From Arthrobacter sp. zg-Y919 (lineage in GTDB: Bacteria > Actinomycetota > Actinomycetes > Actinomycetales > Micrococcaceae): a stretch of DNA of 64,000 nt. The position numbers were made by a program, and so were the translations under genes. The DNA lies in NCBI RefSeq assembly GCF_030142045.1, contig NZ_CP126242.1:1302001-1366000 (forward strand). The letters run 5' to 3'. The notes beneath the pieces are model-generated. The model was not told where the DNA came from. It saw nothing but the letters and a program-made list of their open reading frames with translations, and ran no database searches. This document shows, one piece after another, positions 62,611 through 64,000 of this stretch (the stretch's first letter is position 1; each line of letters opens with the position of its first letter).

Positions 62611-63819
62611 ATGTTGCGTTGGTTGACCGCCGGTGAGTCCCATGGACCGGCACTGGTCGGAATTATTGAAGGTGTCCCTGCGGGTGTGGAAGTGGACAGC
62701 ACACGCGTCCAGGCTGCCCTGACCCGCCGCCGGCTCGGCTATGGGCGTGGCGCGCGGATGAAATTTGAACAGGATGCCGTGCGCATCCTGGGCGGCGTCC
62801 GCCACGGCCTCACCCAGGGCGGCCCGGTAGCGATCGAAATCGGCAACACCGAGTGGCCCAAATGGGAGCAGGTGATGGCCGCCGATCCTGTGGATCCTGC
62901 CGTCCTCGCCGATTCCGCGCGTAACGCGCCCCTGACCCGGCCCCGCCCCGGACACGCAGATTTCACCGGCATGCAGAAATACGGCTTTGACGAGGCACGG
63001 CCCGTCCTCGAACGCGCCAGTGCCCGGGAAACTGCCACCCGTGTGGCCCTCGGCGCCGTGGCGTCGGCGTTCCTGAAGCAGCTGGGCATAGAACTGGTCA
63101 GCCACACCGTGGGCATTGCCGGCGTGATGGTGCCGGCGACGGCGGTGCTGCCGCTGCCCGGCGACGTGGACGCCCTCGACGCCGATCCGATGCGCTGCTT
63201 TGACGCGGGTACCTCCACGGCGATGGTGGCCGAAGTCGATGCGGCGCACAAGGAGGGCGAGACGCTTGGGGGAGTGGTCGAGGTCCTGGCCTACGGGCTG
63301 CCGCCGGGACTGGGCAGCTATGTCCACTGGGACCGCCGGCTGGACGCGCGGATCGCCGGGGCGCTGATGGGTATCCAGGCCATCAAGGGCGTGGAGGTGG
63401 GTGACGGCTTCCTCACCGCTGCCCGCCGCGGTTCCGCAGCCCACGATGAGATTCTCCAGGATGCCGACGGCCGTGTGGTCCGCTCCGGAAACCGCGCCGG
63501 TGGTATCGAGGGCGGCATGAGCATCGGCGAACTGCTGCGGGTGCGGGCTGCCATGAAACCCATTGCCACCGTGCCGCGCGCCCTGCGGACCGTCGACGTG
63601 CGTACCTCCGAGCCGGCCCGCGCCCACCACCAGCGGTCGGACGTGTGCGCGGTGCCGGCTGCCGGAGTGGTCGCCGAAGCCATGGTTGCGCTGGTCCTGG
63701 CCGAAGCCGTGATCGAGAAGTTCGGCGGCGACTCCGTGCCGGAAACCGCCCGGAACCTCCGCGCCTACCTGGCCGCCATCCCTGAGCCGCTGGAATCCGC
63801 CGGCACCGATGTCCTCTAG
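62611..63819 (+). CDS. aroC: Chorismate synthase
   Basis: A 402-residue FMN-dependent enzyme making chorismate from EPSP. The N-terminus [21 protein letters not shown] carries the GESHG signature; [15 protein letters not shown], then [30 protein letters not shown] and the C-terminal [22 protein letters not shown] are all present. ATG 62611 is set by the conserved N-terminus. The aroK start lies inside its 3' end, giving an 11-base overlap. Confidence 0.97.
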   Translation: MLRWLTAGESHGPALVGIIEGVPAGVEVDSTRVQAALTRRRLGYGRGARMKFEQDAVRILGGVRHGLTQGGPVAIEIGNTEWPKWEQVMAADPVDPAVLADSARNAPLTRPRPGHADFTGMQKYGFDEARPVLERASARETATRVALGAVASAFLKQLGIELVSHTVGIAGVMVPATAVLPLPGDVDALDADPMRCFDAGTSTAMVAEVDAAHKEGETLGGVVEVLAYGLPPGLGSYVHWDRRLDARIAGALMGIQAIKGVEVGDGFLTAARRGSAAHDEILQDADGRVVRSGNRAGGIEGGMSIGELLRVRAAMKPIATVPRALRTVDVRTSEPARAHHQRSDVCAVPAAGVVAEAMVALVLAEAVIEKFGGDSVPETARNLRAYLAAIPEPLESAGTDVL

Positions 63820-64000
63820 GAACGTCCCGCCCCGAGGCCGGCACCTGGTCCTGATGGGCTTTATGGCTGCCGGAAAATCCGTGGTCGGGCGCGGCTACGC
63901 AGCCCGGCAGGGAATGCCCTTCCTGGACACCGACGAAGCCGTGGTGGCGCGCTACGGACCCATTGCCGGTATTTTCAGTGCCTATGGCGAAGGCTATTTC
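63809..64000 (+). CDS. aroK: Shikimate kinase, 3' truncated by window
   Basis: The first 64 residues are visible and the frame runs off the window. The P-loop GFMAAGKS (residues 17-24), the LDTD motif (39-42, with D40 and D42 for Mg and shikimate) and [13 protein letters not shown], corresponding to the usual I.EIF...GE..FR, identify shikimate kinase. ATG 63809 overlaps the aroC end by 11 bases, so translation is coupled. It phosphorylates shikimate at O3. The next gene is probably aroB, beyond the window. Confidence 0.9.
   Translation, partial: MSSRNVPPRGRHLVLMGFMAAGKSVVGRGYAARQGMPFLDTDEAVVARYGPIAGIFSAYGEGYF

Noticed and set aside
1..64000. Prophage, insertion sequence, integrase or CRISPR array
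   Set aside because: No transposase, integrase, terminal repeat pairs, att-like duplications or spaced repeats were seen anywhere in the window.

Overview
The window reads as chromosome of a high-GC actinobacterium of the Micrococcaceae, most likely Arthrobacter in the broad sense. The evidence is very high GC, an S-(hydroxymethyl)mycothiol-type dehydrogenase and a mycoredoxin-like glutaredoxin, MurT/GatD, an actinobacterial LexA box, actinobacterial family proteins (DUF6504, DUF6167, acVLRF1, CGNR) and many leaderless promoters. The species assignment is inference. No rRNA, tRNA, CRISPR array, prophage or insertion sequence was seen. The window opens inside a thioesterase gene and closes inside aroK.

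Positions 1-17.7 kb are mostly small metabolic, detoxification and regulatory genes: a thioesterase, a lipoate-ligase-like protein, a winged-helix/X25 fusion, a lipase-maturation-factor membrane protein, two SDR oxidoreductases beside a divergent MerR regulator, a CGNR regulator with a coupled small ORF, a PIG-L deacetylase, a DUF427 protein, a mycothiol-linked formaldehyde module (dehydrogenase plus MBL hydrolase), a zinc alcohol dehydrogenase, a mycoredoxin-like protein, an SRAP protein, a VOC protein, a chorismate mutase, a DUF2087-phosphatase pair, a repeat-built membrane protein and an MFS exporter. At 17.8-21.6 kb a perfect LexA box precedes DUF6504 and a DnaE2-type polymerase, an SOS mutagenesis unit without adjacent imuA/imuB.

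Positions 21.7-25 kb carry thrS, an Ap4A-type HIT gene and a phosphatidylinositol phosphate synthase gene. Positions 25-33 kb hold an M3 peptidase, a CapA lipoprotein, a small conserved protein, a methyltransferase, a divergent phosphomannose isomerase and murT-gatD (lipid II amidation). From 33.3 to 42.5 kb runs a conserved core block: yebC-ruvC-ruvA-ruvB-yajC-secD-secF-relA. Positions 42.5-56.2 kb contain an AbiEi-like protein, DUF349, a cyclophilin, hisS, an adenine/adenosine deaminase, an APC permease, aspS, a PhzF protein, a nitronate monooxygenase, a shortened acVLRF1 protein, rarA and rpsD. The end (56.4-64 kb) is the syntenic run DUF948-DUF6167-alaS-ruvX-mltG-aroE-aroC-aroK.

The most useful new observations are: about ten genes whose -10 element lies 6-8 nt before the start codon (leaderless mRNAs); a possible leaderless 8-codon minicistron stop-start coupled to the DUF2087 gene; a TGTAACGG inverted repeat at the CGNR promoter; a second, degenerate LexA-like box before ruvA; and two proteins that seem to have lost catalytic elements (the phosphomannose isomerase homologue and the acVLRF1 protein). 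All functional calls come from reading sequence motifs by eye and family memory; no search or alignment was run.
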